Positions 29,097 to 36,170 of a DNA stretch of 37,811 nt are shown here, piece by piece (the first letter of the stretch is position 1; the number at the start of each line of letters is the position of its first letter). This DNA comes from Candidatus Poribacteria bacterium (GTDB lineage Bacteria > Poribacteria > WGA-4E > WGA-3G): positions 1 to 37,811 of the forward strand of contig JAGFCB010000043.1 of assembly GCA_022394775.1 (NCBI GenBank), written 5' to 3'. The notes under the pieces were generated by a model. The model was not told where the DNA came from, did no database searches, and saw only the letters and a list, made by a program, of their open reading frames with translations. A program made the position numbers and the translations under genes.

Positions 29097-30524
29097 GTGG
29101 CTGTGTACGATTTAACAATTATTGGCGGCGGCAGTGCGGGACTCGTGCTTGCTGTGGCGGGGGCGAGATTAGGCAAAAAAACCGCACTTGTGGAGAAGCA
29201 TCGCATCGGTGGCGACTGCCTCTGGACAGGATGTGTGCCTTCCAAAGCCTTATTGAAAGCGGCGAAGGTGGCGAATTCCATCCGGAACGCAGAGAAATAC
29301 GGCATTACTGTCCCAGAAACCACACCTGATTGGCAGCGCGTGATGGCGTATGTCCGAGGGACGCAACACGCTATAGAAGAAGAGCACGACAACCCGGAGC
29401 GGTTCCGTGAAATGGGTGTCGATGTCATCTTCGGAGATGGGCATTTTGAATCAAGCGATACTTTCGTTGTAGAAGATACCGAAAACGGAGAGACGCGCAC
29501 GCTCAAAAGCAAAAAGTTTGTGATAAGTACCGGTTCGCGTCCGGTCGCGCCGCCTATACCCGGGTTAGAATCTTGTGACTATCTCGACAGTGAAACTGTT
29601 TGGGAGTTAGAAGAATTTCCAGAACGACTGCTTGTTGTCGGTGCGGGGCCGATCGGTGTTGAACTCGGACAGGCGTTTCATCGTCTCGGTGCCGATGTGA
29701 TGATTGCACAACGGAGCGGACGTATCCTTACAAAAGAGGATACCGATGTCTCCGAACAGATGCTGTGTTACCTGCGAGAGGAAGGTGTTGCGATCCGACT
29801 CAATACGAATATCGAGCAAGTTTCCGAAAGCGAAGAGGGTATAAACGTCCAGTTCGATGGTAGCGAAAGCGGAACAGTAGAACAGACCTTTGACAAAATC
29901 CTGATTGCTGCTGGACGCGCCCCGAATGTTGAAGGATTAGGACTTGACAAAATCGGGGTTCAAGTAGGCAGACGGGGGATCGAAGTCAACAACAGACTCC
30001 AGACGAGCGTCAAAAACATCTACGCTGCAGGCGATGTGATCGGACATTACCTATTCACACACGTCGCCGCTTTCCAAGCGCAGTTGCTCCTTCGGAATAT
30101 TTTTTTCCCGCTTTCCAACACAATCAACTATGCCGTCGTGCCGTGGACAACCTTTTGTGACCCGGAGATTGCGCGGTGTGGTCTCACCGAGGCAGAGGCG
30201 CGTGAGGCACATGGGGACGTTGACGTGTTCACACTTGACCAATCGGACGTTGACAGAGCCGTTGCGGAAGGCGAGACGCAGGGATTCAGTAAGGTTATCG
30301 CAAGCCGATGGACAGGGAAGATACTCGGCGTTCATCTTGTCGGTGCCAATGCCGGAGAAGTCGTTCATGAATATGTGCTGGCGATGCAGTCAGGAATACC
30401 GTTGCGAAAGTTGAGCGGGATGATCCATGTGTATCCGACGTTTTCGAGCAGTGTGTGGCGCGTAGCAGGCAAGTGGTTTTCGGAGAGTACGCTAATCCAA
30501 ACGTTGCGGAAATTGCTGCCATAA
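29097..30524 (+). CDS. Class I pyridine nucleotide-disulfide oxidoreductase (mercuric reductase/Lpd-like)
   Basis: A 475-residue FAD protein. The start is the GTG at 29097, because GGGAGG lies just upstream and FAD motif DLTIIGGGSAGLVLAVAGAR follows. The redox-active pair is GGDCLWTGCVPSKALLKAAK, with Cys41 and Cys46. The NAD-binding site is LLVVGAGPIGVELGQAFHRL, and INNRLQTSVKNIYAAGDVIG-type sequence is read as EVNNRLQTSVKNIYAAGDVI. At the C-terminus IHVYPTFSSSVWRVAGKWF replaces the His-Pro-Thr-x-x-Glu of dihydrolipoyl dehydrogenase, so the general base pair is not conserved, and the C-terminal Cys pair of MerA is absent. The enzyme probably reduces some disulfide or another acceptor with NAD(P)H. 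It is in an operon with the amidohydrolase and ends at a hairpin. Confidence 0.85.
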   Translation: MAVYDLTIIGGGSAGLVLAVAGARLGKKTALVEKHRIGGDCLWTGCVPSKALLKAAKVANSIRNAEKYGITVPETTPDWQRVMAYVRGTQHAIEEEHDNPERFREMGVDVIFGDGHFESSDTFVVEDTENGETRTLKSKKFVISTGSRPVAPPIPGLESCDYLDSETVWELEEFPERLLVVGAGPIGVELGQAFHRLGADVMIAQRSGRILTKEDTDVSEQMLCYLREEGVAIRLNTNIEQVSESEEGINVQFDGSESGTVEQTFDKILIAAGRAPNVEGLGLDKIGVQVGRRGIEVNNRLQTSVKNIYAAGDVIGHYLFTHVAAFQAQLLLRNIFFPLSNTINYAVVPWTTFCDPEIARCGLTEAEAREAHGDVDVFTLDQSDVDRAVAEGETQGFSKVIASRWTGKILGVHLVGANAGEVVHEYVLAMQSGIPLRKLSGMIHVYPTFSSSVWRVAGKWFSESTLIQTLRKLLP

Positions 30525-30528
30525 TACC

Positions 30529-30558
30529 GTATGGACAGGCACGGATACCTGTCCATAC
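30529..30558. terminator. Perfect 11-bp hairpin after the flavoprotein gene
   Basis: GTATGGACAGG (30529-30539) and CCTGTCCATAC (30548-30558) form a perfect stem with an 8-nt loop, five bases after the stop codon. No T run follows on either strand, so efficient intrinsic termination is uncertain. It is in the 187-bp convergent gap before the S55 gene. Confidence 0.5.
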
Positions 30559-30623
30559 AATATAGAGTGTTCTGAGATTATTATCGCACTGGCACACCCG
30601 CTTCTCTGTCTCCTACTTTAAAC

Positions 30624-30713
30624 AGGACTTACACAAAATCAGAGAATTAGGTCTATCATGACGCAATCGGTGCGGTTAGGAAACTGCACCTACCAGGGAA
30701 GTGAGTCAGTCCT
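30624..30713. repeat. 90-bp inverted-repeat element at the 3' end of the S55 gene
   Basis: AGGACTTAC (30624-30632) and GTCAGTCCT (30705-30713) are inverted copies with one mismatch. Inside is a hairpin GGTGCGGTT/AACTGCACC (30669-30690, one mismatch, 4-nt loop). The right end reaches into the TAG stop (30714-30712) of the S55 gene, so an insertion may have shaped that 3' end. Confidence 0.5.
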
Positions 30714-32574
30714 ATTTGATCATAATTTGTGCCTCCTTAGACCCAGTTACGATAAAGCCTTCAATAATGAGTTCGGTTTCTATACTCCGCTCCTCAGGAT
30801 CATTTAGAACCGGGAGGGCTTCCGGCAGTGGAAGACCTTCTGGTAACGGTAATCCACCAAAGCCTGATGGTGTGAGGGTTATTGTAATTAACCCCGCATC
30901 TATCTGATCTTCTTCCTTCTGACGGATGAGTTCGTCAAGATTCCTTGGCAACGGTTTTTCGTCCTCGTCTTCTTCCGTATCTAAGAGTTCATCGAAAACA
31001 TCGCCGAAGAGTTGTGTGAGTTCTGTGCTGTCAGTCGATTCATCGGCAGCAGCGGAAACCGTGAGATTTGCTTCACCCATCGGGAAGCCATCAGGGATAT
31101 CGAGTGTAACTTCTTTTTCAATTATTCGCTCAGCACCGGCAGTGCTCCAGTGCGGAAGTAGCACAACCGAAACTGTGAAGCGTTCTCCAGGCATCACTTC
31201 AGCAGGGACAATAATTTCGTCAATCTCGGCTGTGGCAATTTGCGGTTTGTCCACGATAGAAATCGACACAGCTTTCAAGGTTGCTTTGCCCGCGTTGTTT
31301 GTAAGTGTATTAGTGAACGCGTTAATAATTGACCCTGTCTTTATGAACACATCGAAAAATGGGTTTGAAGAGACTGTCCGAAACTTTTCTGTATACACAG
31401 TTTCGGTTTCTTGAAAGTGAAGCGTTACAGCTCCTTCAACTGTCGCAGCGTTCCGCTCCATCCGAATTGCGTCCATTGTTACTGCGGCAACGTACGAAAG
31501 TGCCCACTCTTGTCCGTAAGCGACAACGTGATGTTTCTCTATAGGCGTGTTATTAACGGGACGGTAAGAGACCTTTATTGGAATCATTGCGGGGCCCGGA
31601 CCGAGCTCCCCTACAATTCCAGGATGTAGGTCTTTAGTTATTGTCCCGATCGGATTTCCGTACGCTGAGACAGATTTAGTTGATGCTGCCAAGTTGGACA
31701 TGATTCCATGGGTTACAGCTCTATATACCGGTAGTGCAGACTGCCCGTCTGCAAAGAATGGGTGACCGAAGGCTACAAATTTATCATCATAAACCTGTGT
31801 CACTGTCCCATAGCCAATGAGGTTCGTGACATCTCCTGTAACGATGGCGGCACCAATCATATCCCCCGCAAAGAGTTTTGTTGTGACATCTGCAGGCGGT
31901 GCTGCAGGCGCGCCGCCGATATCACCAACCAATTCAACAAAATCGAATTTTGAGTCAGAGAGATGCGAAGAAAGTTCTTGAATTCTGTGGGGCTGGATCC
32001 CTGTCATTATCACAGGTGTTTTAACTGGCGCGTACGTAGCATTCATCGCCAGTGCAGGTGCAGCGGGTGCCGCCTCTCCATTCAAAAATTCACCAAACGT
32101 TGGATGGTTTATGGCTGTCTCCATATAATCAATGGGTGTGACCAAGAACCGATGCGGTGGTTTACTATACCAGTATCCGAAAGCGAGAGCACCCATAACA
32201 CGTCCTGGGGGACCGACAGGGCTGCCTGACATTCCCCGGGCAATCTCTGCGGATTCACCAATCAGTTCACATTCGTAGACGGGTAATCCATAAGGTCCCT
32301 CTTTAACTGACCGAAATCGAGCCTGAAGACTGACTTTGCCAGTGCCTTCAAGCACGGTAATGATTTCCAGTGGTGTCTTGCTTACCAGTTTCCCAGCTTC
32401 ATCCTCATACATATTTTCCAGTACAACATTTCCGACAAAACGTGGGGCGTTAAGAACGGATGTTGCATCGTTCGTTATAGGATTCTCAGATTGTGTTTGC
32501 TCTTCATCAAGAGAGCAGCCGAGTTGACAGAGCATCGCGATGGCGATCCCGGCAAAAATAAAAATAGATTTCAC
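30712..32574 (-). CDS. SpoIVB-type (S55 family) serine peptidase-like lipoprotein
   Basis: A 620-residue exported protein. The start is a GTG at 32574 with GGAGG seven bases upstream. The lipoprotein signal is FIFAGIAIAMLCQLG followed by Cys20. Residues about 45-340 match the S55 peptidase domain: LIGESAEIARGMSGSPVGPP (about 104-123) holds the catalytic-serine motif G-M-S-G-S-P, and FVAFGHPFF (about 260) is the second family signature. The middle has Pro/Ala-rich and Gly-rich loops, and the C-terminal 200 residues form a separate beta-rich domain with an acidic segment (DTEEDEDEKPLPRNLDELIR). SpoIVB is known as a forespore signalling protease; here the host appears Gram-negative and non-sporulating, so another extracytoplasmic processing role is likely. 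It follows the WD40-dockerin gene by 52 bp. Confidence 0.87.
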   Translation of the reverse strand: MKSIFIFAGIAIAMLCQLGCSLDEEQTQSENPITNDATSVLNAPRFVGNVVLENMYEDEAGKLVSKTPLEIITVLEGTGKVSLQARFRSVKEGPYGLPVYECELIGESAEIARGMSGSPVGPPGRVMGALAFGYWYSKPPHRFLVTPIDYMETAINHPTFGEFLNGEAAPAAPALAMNATYAPVKTPVIMTGIQPHRIQELSSHLSDSKFDFVELVGDIGGAPAAPPADVTTKLFAGDMIGAAIVTGDVTNLIGYGTVTQVYDDKFVAFGHPFFADGQSALPVYRAVTHGIMSNLAASTKSVSAYGNPIGTITKDLHPGIVGELGPGPAMIPIKVSYRPVNNTPIEKHHVVAYGQEWALSYVAAVTMDAIRMERNAATVEGAVTLHFQETETVYTEKFRTVSSNPFFDVFIKTGSIINAFTNTLTNNAGKATLKAVSISIVDKPQIATAEIDEIIVPAEVMPGERFTVSVVLLPHWSTAGAERIIEKEVTLDIPDGFPMGEANLTVSAAADESTDSTELTQLFGDVFDELLDTEEDEDEKPLPRNLDELIRQKEEDQIDAGLITITLTPSGFGGLPLPEGLPLPEALPVLNDPEERSIETELIIEGFIVTGSKEAQIMIK

Positions 32575-32626
32575 TTTGATTCCTCCGAAAACAGAAATTT
32601 TGTTTATCGTGAAATAAAAAATGAGT

Positions 32627-34255
32627 TCACTTCCGAATTAACATCTTCCGCGTCGCAGTAAACTGCCCCGCTTTGAGCGTATAGAAATAGACACCACTTG
32701 CGACTTGCTCTCCGAGTGTATTCTTACCATTCCAATAGGCAGCACGAGATCTACTCTGATAGACACCTGCAGGCATTTCGCCTAATGGCAGCGTCCGGAC
32801 CAAAACACCATCTATGGCATGAATGAAGATAGTGACTTCCGTTGGTTTTGCTAACTGATAGGGTATCCACGTCTCAGGATTGAATGGATTGGGATAGTTC
32901 GCCAAGAGAGCCGTTTTCTCTGGTGTAGGTTGTGCTCTCTGTGTCAATACTGCCAAGAGTTGTTCCAAGACAGCGATTGTCTGTGCGTCCGCGCCGATAT
33001 TTCGTGCGTCTTGAATCCATTGCTGCACCTCTTCTGCGGTAAAGGAGAAATAGCCTTCCCGCTGCGCGAGCATAGGTGCCGCTTGGAAATCTACTGGTGC
33101 TTGAGAATCCACTGCCTTAGCAATAACAATAAGGTCCTCAATGTCAACGATGCCATCTTTGTTGACATCTGCGCGTGGGTTCGCGCCATCTACAACAGTT
33201 TTTCCGTAGTTCTCTGCCACCTCAATAATGTCAAGATATGTAACACTACCGTCCCCTGTTATATCAACCGCTGCGAGTGGCTCCCACAATCTGATTGTGT
33301 CGTCACTACTCCCACTCACAAGAAGTGACCCATCAGAATTCCATGCGATTGTATTCACATTACTGCTATGCCCGGTAAGGGTGGCTTCGTGGGTCCCAGT
33401 GGCGGGGTTCCATAAGCGGATTGTGCCATCGCTACTACCACTGGCAAGGAGCGACGCAGTCGGATGGAACGCCAATGTGTTGACACTACGTGTATGACCC
33501 TCCCAGACATATAACGGAGAATCTGTATCTGTCGGATCCCAGATACGGATTGTCTGGTCTTCACCGGCACTGGCGAGCATTGTTCCGTCAGGACTCCACG
33601 CGACCGCCTTGACCGTTTTCTCATGTCCACGAAGGATGGCAGTATTTTTACCGTTGTCTGGGTTCCACAAGCGTACCGTGCGGTCTTTGCTCCCACTGGC
33701 GAGCATTGTTCCGTCAGGACTCCAGGCGACCGACTCGACATTATTCTTATGGCCACGCAGGGTCCGCACGGGGCGATTTCTCCATGCGTTCCACGTTAAA
33801 TCCCATATACGAATTGTATCGTCGTCGCTCCCACTGGCGAGCGTAGAAGTGCCTGGTTTAAAGTCTAAGGTATTGGCGGTGTTTGTATGCCCGATGAGGT
33901 CCCCTCTGAGGTCTCCATCATCCGTATAAACCATCCCGATATAAGGTCGAAAAAATATTCCGCCAGCATAAACCACGAAGCGCGTATCCTGCGCCGAAAT
34001 GGCCAGATCAGCCGTTAAGAAGATCCCAACTTCGGTACGCCAGTGCTGTGCACCGGTATCCAGATTCCAGGACCGGAGCGTGCTATCTTGCCCCAGACTG
34101 ATAAGCGTACTGTCGTCTTTGAATGCGACTGCTTGGACAGAGATTTTATGTCCTGTGAGCGTCCGAGTATGGAAATACTCTTCTGCAGAAGCAAGGGGTA
34201 AGGTAACCGTGAAAATGGAGAGTAGGGTTAAAATCAAAAGGGTTATTTTTTTCAT
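32627..34255 (-). CDS. Secreted WD40 repeat protein with dockerin-like module and FlgD-like C-terminal tail
   Basis: A 542-residue exported protein. The start is the ATG at 34255, with AAAGGAG six bases upstream, and the signal peptide is MKKITLLILTLLSIFTVTLP. Six or seven WD40 repeats cover about residues 30-330: for example HKNNVESVAWSPDGTMLASG and SKDRTVRLWNPDNGK, and three adjacent repeats are nearly identical. A dockerin-type pair of calcium loops follows (DITGDGSVTYLDIIEVAENY and ADVNKDGIVDIEDLIVIAKA, about 335-395), then a helical linker. The last about 90 residues (LANYPNPFNPETWIPYQLAK, then LGEQVASGVYFYTLKAGQFT and RKMLIRK) are a FlgD-like/secretion-tail domain. This layout fits an exported adhesion or scaffold protein; no cohesin is seen here. 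It is the first gene of a unit with the S55 protein. Confidence 0.9.
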   Translation of the reverse strand: MKKITLLILTLLSIFTVTLPLASAEEYFHTRTLTGHKISVQAVAFKDDSTLISLGQDSTLRSWNLDTGAQHWRTEVGIFLTADLAISAQDTRFVVYAGGIFFRPYIGMVYTDDGDLRGDLIGHTNTANTLDFKPGTSTLASGSDDDTIRIWDLTWNAWRNRPVRTLRGHKNNVESVAWSPDGTMLASGSKDRTVRLWNPDNGKNTAILRGHEKTVKAVAWSPDGTMLASAGEDQTIRIWDPTDTDSPLYVWEGHTRSVNTLAFHPTASLLASGSSDGTIRLWNPATGTHEATLTGHSSNVNTIAWNSDGSLLVSGSSDDTIRLWEPLAAVDITGDGSVTYLDIIEVAENYGKTVVDGANPRADVNKDGIVDIEDLIVIAKAVDSQAPVDFQAAPMLAQREGYFSFTAEEVQQWIQDARNIGADAQTIAVLEQLLAVLTQRAQPTPEKTALLANYPNPFNPETWIPYQLAKPTEVTIFIHAIDGVLVRTLPLGEMPAGVYQSRSRAAYWNGKNTLGEQVASGVYFYTLKAGQFTATRKMLIRK

Positions 34256-34285
34256 GCTATACTCCTTTGGGTGTAAAACTATTAA

Positions 34286-34301
34286 TTTGGGAGTCCCCAA
34301 A
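34286..34301 (-). promoter_or_regulatory. Leader hairpin before the WD40-dockerin gene
   Basis: TTTGGG (34286-34291) and CCCAAA (34296-34301) form a perfect 6-bp stem with a 4-nt loop, about 30 bp upstream of the ATG. It could affect leader stability. I found no convincing promoter upstream. Confidence 0.35.
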
Positions 34302-34403
34302 TCTTTATTTACACTTTAATGATACAATTTAAAGGTCAAAAAGGTGCATAACGATAAAAAAAATTATGAAAACTGAACCAGGCGCGACGAAATGAGAAAT
34401 TTT

Positions 34404-34450
34404 CTGTTAACATCAATCCTTTTCTTTTTCAAACACGGTGCGAAACATCT
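34404..34450 (-). pseudogene. Remnant of the 3' end of a BNR propeller gene
   Basis: Forty-seven bases downstream of the smaller lipoprotein gene match the end of the propeller gene at 36162-36208, with 38 of 47 positions identical by eye. Read on the minus strand it gives ATGTTTCGCACCGTG, then FEKEKD and a TGA, against MFHASLEKEND and TGA in the intact gene. This fits a second propeller copy lost except for its tail. Confidence 0.65.
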
Positions 34451-35220
34451 TATGGATGAAACTTTCCTGCCATCCATCTCCGTAGCACGTCAGCGTCCGT
34501 AAAATCTTTGAGGATATATCCGATTAACACGGGATCCTTGAGCGCGAGCCAAATAAGCGCGTCATGCTCGCCGTGTCTATCAAAGAGTTCACTAGCGAGT
34601 GCAGCATCCGCCCGCTCAGTTTTTCCAACGTAAAGGTTGATTTCCAGGGTAAAGAAAATGAGATCTAACCCATTTAAAACATTATGCTTTTTGTCTACAA
34701 AATGCTTAAAGGCTATATCCATTCCGGGATCGTCCAGTAACTTCTTCAATTCGTCCTGAAAAGTATCAGGATCTTCACCATGGTATCCACGGGTTATAAC
34801 GTGTTTGTAGTGTACTGCGAAAAGATGTGTATTCGCGGCATCTTCTTCGTCAGGTTTCTCAAGCGTCTGCTTTAAAAATGGCAGGTATCGTGACGGATGA
34901 GAGGCTGCAAGTTCCCAGAACTCATCAAACGTCCGGTATTGATCTTCTAACGGATGGTTACGTCTGAGGAAGTCTAAATAAGTTTTAGACGTGACAAGCC
35001 GTCGGAGCGTTTTGAAGTCCTCAATTAAAATATTACCAGGGTTTTCACGTTTGAGTTGTTCAAACGTTTCCTCGGGTGTTGGGGGTCGTGCGATCGGTTC
35101 AATACCAACCTCTGTGTCAATGTTCTCCCTTTCAGGTTCAAGAACACTTGGATCGGGACTCGATTGGCACGCGAAAAATAGTGAGATCCCCAGAAAGAGA
35201 TAGACGTATATGTATTTCAT
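34450..35220 (-). CDS. Lipoprotein of unknown function, paralog 2 of a tandem pair
   Basis: A 256-residue lipoprotein starting MKYIYVYLFLGISLFFACQS, with a lipobox FFAC. The ATG (35220) overlaps the stop of the preceding gene as ATGA, and GGAGGGAGG lies 12-20 bases before it, so translation is coupled. It is paralogous to that upstream gene: shared blocks include PGNILIEDFKTLRRLVTSKT, YLDFLRRNHPLED, RTFDEFWELA, GYHGEDPDTF, and the C-terminal IGYILKDFTDADVLRRWMAG. The mature part is mostly helical after a Pro/Glu-rich linker. I know no family for this domain. A remnant of a propeller gene follows the stop codon. Confidence 0.82.
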   Translation of the reverse strand: MKYIYVYLFLGISLFFACQSSPDPSVLEPERENIDTEVGIEPIARPPTPEETFEQLKRENPGNILIEDFKTLRRLVTSKTYLDFLRRNHPLEDQYRTFDEFWELAASHPSRYLPFLKQTLEKPDEEDAANTHLFAVHYKHVITRGYHGEDPDTFQDELKKLLDDPGMDIAFKHFVDKKHNVLNGLDLIFFTLEINLYVGKTERADAALASELFDRHGEHDALIWLALKDPVLIGYILKDFTDADVLRRWMAGKFHP

Positions 35221-36113
35221 TTTTTGCGAAAACCTCCCTCCACCCATTTTTTGAATACTTTAACATCGGTAAAATCTTTGAGAACGTATCCGAGACGCAC
35301 TGGCTCTTCAAGTGCTAACCGTAAAAACCCTTTTTGAACCCCGTGTTCATCAAAAAAGGATTGGATTTTTGCCCGATCTTCCTCTTGCAATTCCTTGACC
35401 AATATAGAGTGATAGACAAAAACTTTTATCCAAAGCATAACATTTACGCCATCGTCAATAAAAAAACGTTGTTCTATCCAACTGTGCACGGGTTCATTCA
35501 TCCACATCTCAAAACGAGTATCCCGTGCTATGTCTTCCCCGTGATAGAGACGGATATTGATGTGGCGTTCCTGTGAAGCCATATAATGAAGGACGCTAAC
35601 ATCTGCTCCTGTAGGTTCAGGATGCGGTGGCTTAAAATATTCGTTCAAAAACTCCAGGAACCTCTCTGTATCCACGGCGGCACTCGTCCAAAACTCATCA
35701 AACGTCTGAAACGGGTTTTCCAGCGGGTGGGTCTGTTTCAAGAAGTCTAAGTAGGTTTTTGACTCGATGATTTCTCGAATCCTTGTGAAATCGTCGTCTA
35801 AAACATTGCCGGGAAATTCCAGACGTAACTGTGCCATAACCTCAGCAATCGTAGGGAGCCTCTGCATCGGTGCCATTGGCACTGCCTCAAATTGCGGTGC
35901 GAATTCTATTTCTGCGGCGCGCATATTTTTCTCTACAGCCTTCAGCACCTCAGTCACCATTTCTTCAGAGACTGAGTGCTTTGTTGTTTCTGCCGGTGCG
36001 AACGCGTTGCGGTTTTCGGATTCCGAACAGCCACAAACGACTACAAATCCGAGAAAGACACAAAACGTCAATAGATTGAACAGACACTGATATCCTGATC
36101 GAAAGTATCCCAT
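35217..36113 (-). CDS. Lipoprotein of unknown function, paralog 1 of a tandem pair
   Basis: A 298-residue lipoprotein with signal NLLTFCVFLGFVVVCG and the lipobox ending at Cys29. A longer charged linker (about 30-95) precedes the domain shared with the next gene: FPGNVLDDDFTRIREIIESK, YLDFLKQTHPLENPFQTFDE, LYHGEDIARD, and LGYVLKDFTDVKVFKKWVEG at the end. The conserved TYLDFL..HPLE...TFDEFW and LKDFTD...+W stretches would serve as signatures for searching. The ATG has AAGGAG six bases upstream and lies 57 bp after the propeller gene, so a common transcript is likely. Function unknown; the link with a propeller gene is repeated by the remnant behind the paralog. Confidence 0.82.
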   Translation of the reverse strand: MGYFRSGYQCLFNLLTFCVFLGFVVVCGCSESENRNAFAPAETTKHSVSEEMVTEVLKAVEKNMRAAEIEFAPQFEAVPMAPMQRLPTIAEVMAQLRLEFPGNVLDDDFTRIREIIESKTYLDFLKQTHPLENPFQTFDEFWTSAAVDTERFLEFLNEYFKPPHPEPTGADVSVLHYMASQERHINIRLYHGEDIARDTRFEMWMNEPVHSWIEQRFFIDDGVNVMLWIKVFVYHSILVKELQEEDRAKIQSFFDEHGVQKGFLRLALEEPVRLGYVLKDFTDVKVFKKWVEGGFRKK

Positions 36114-36170
36114 GCTTTTCTCCTTATATTTTCGAGTTTTATAGGCTTTTTATGACTGCCTCTGTCAACA

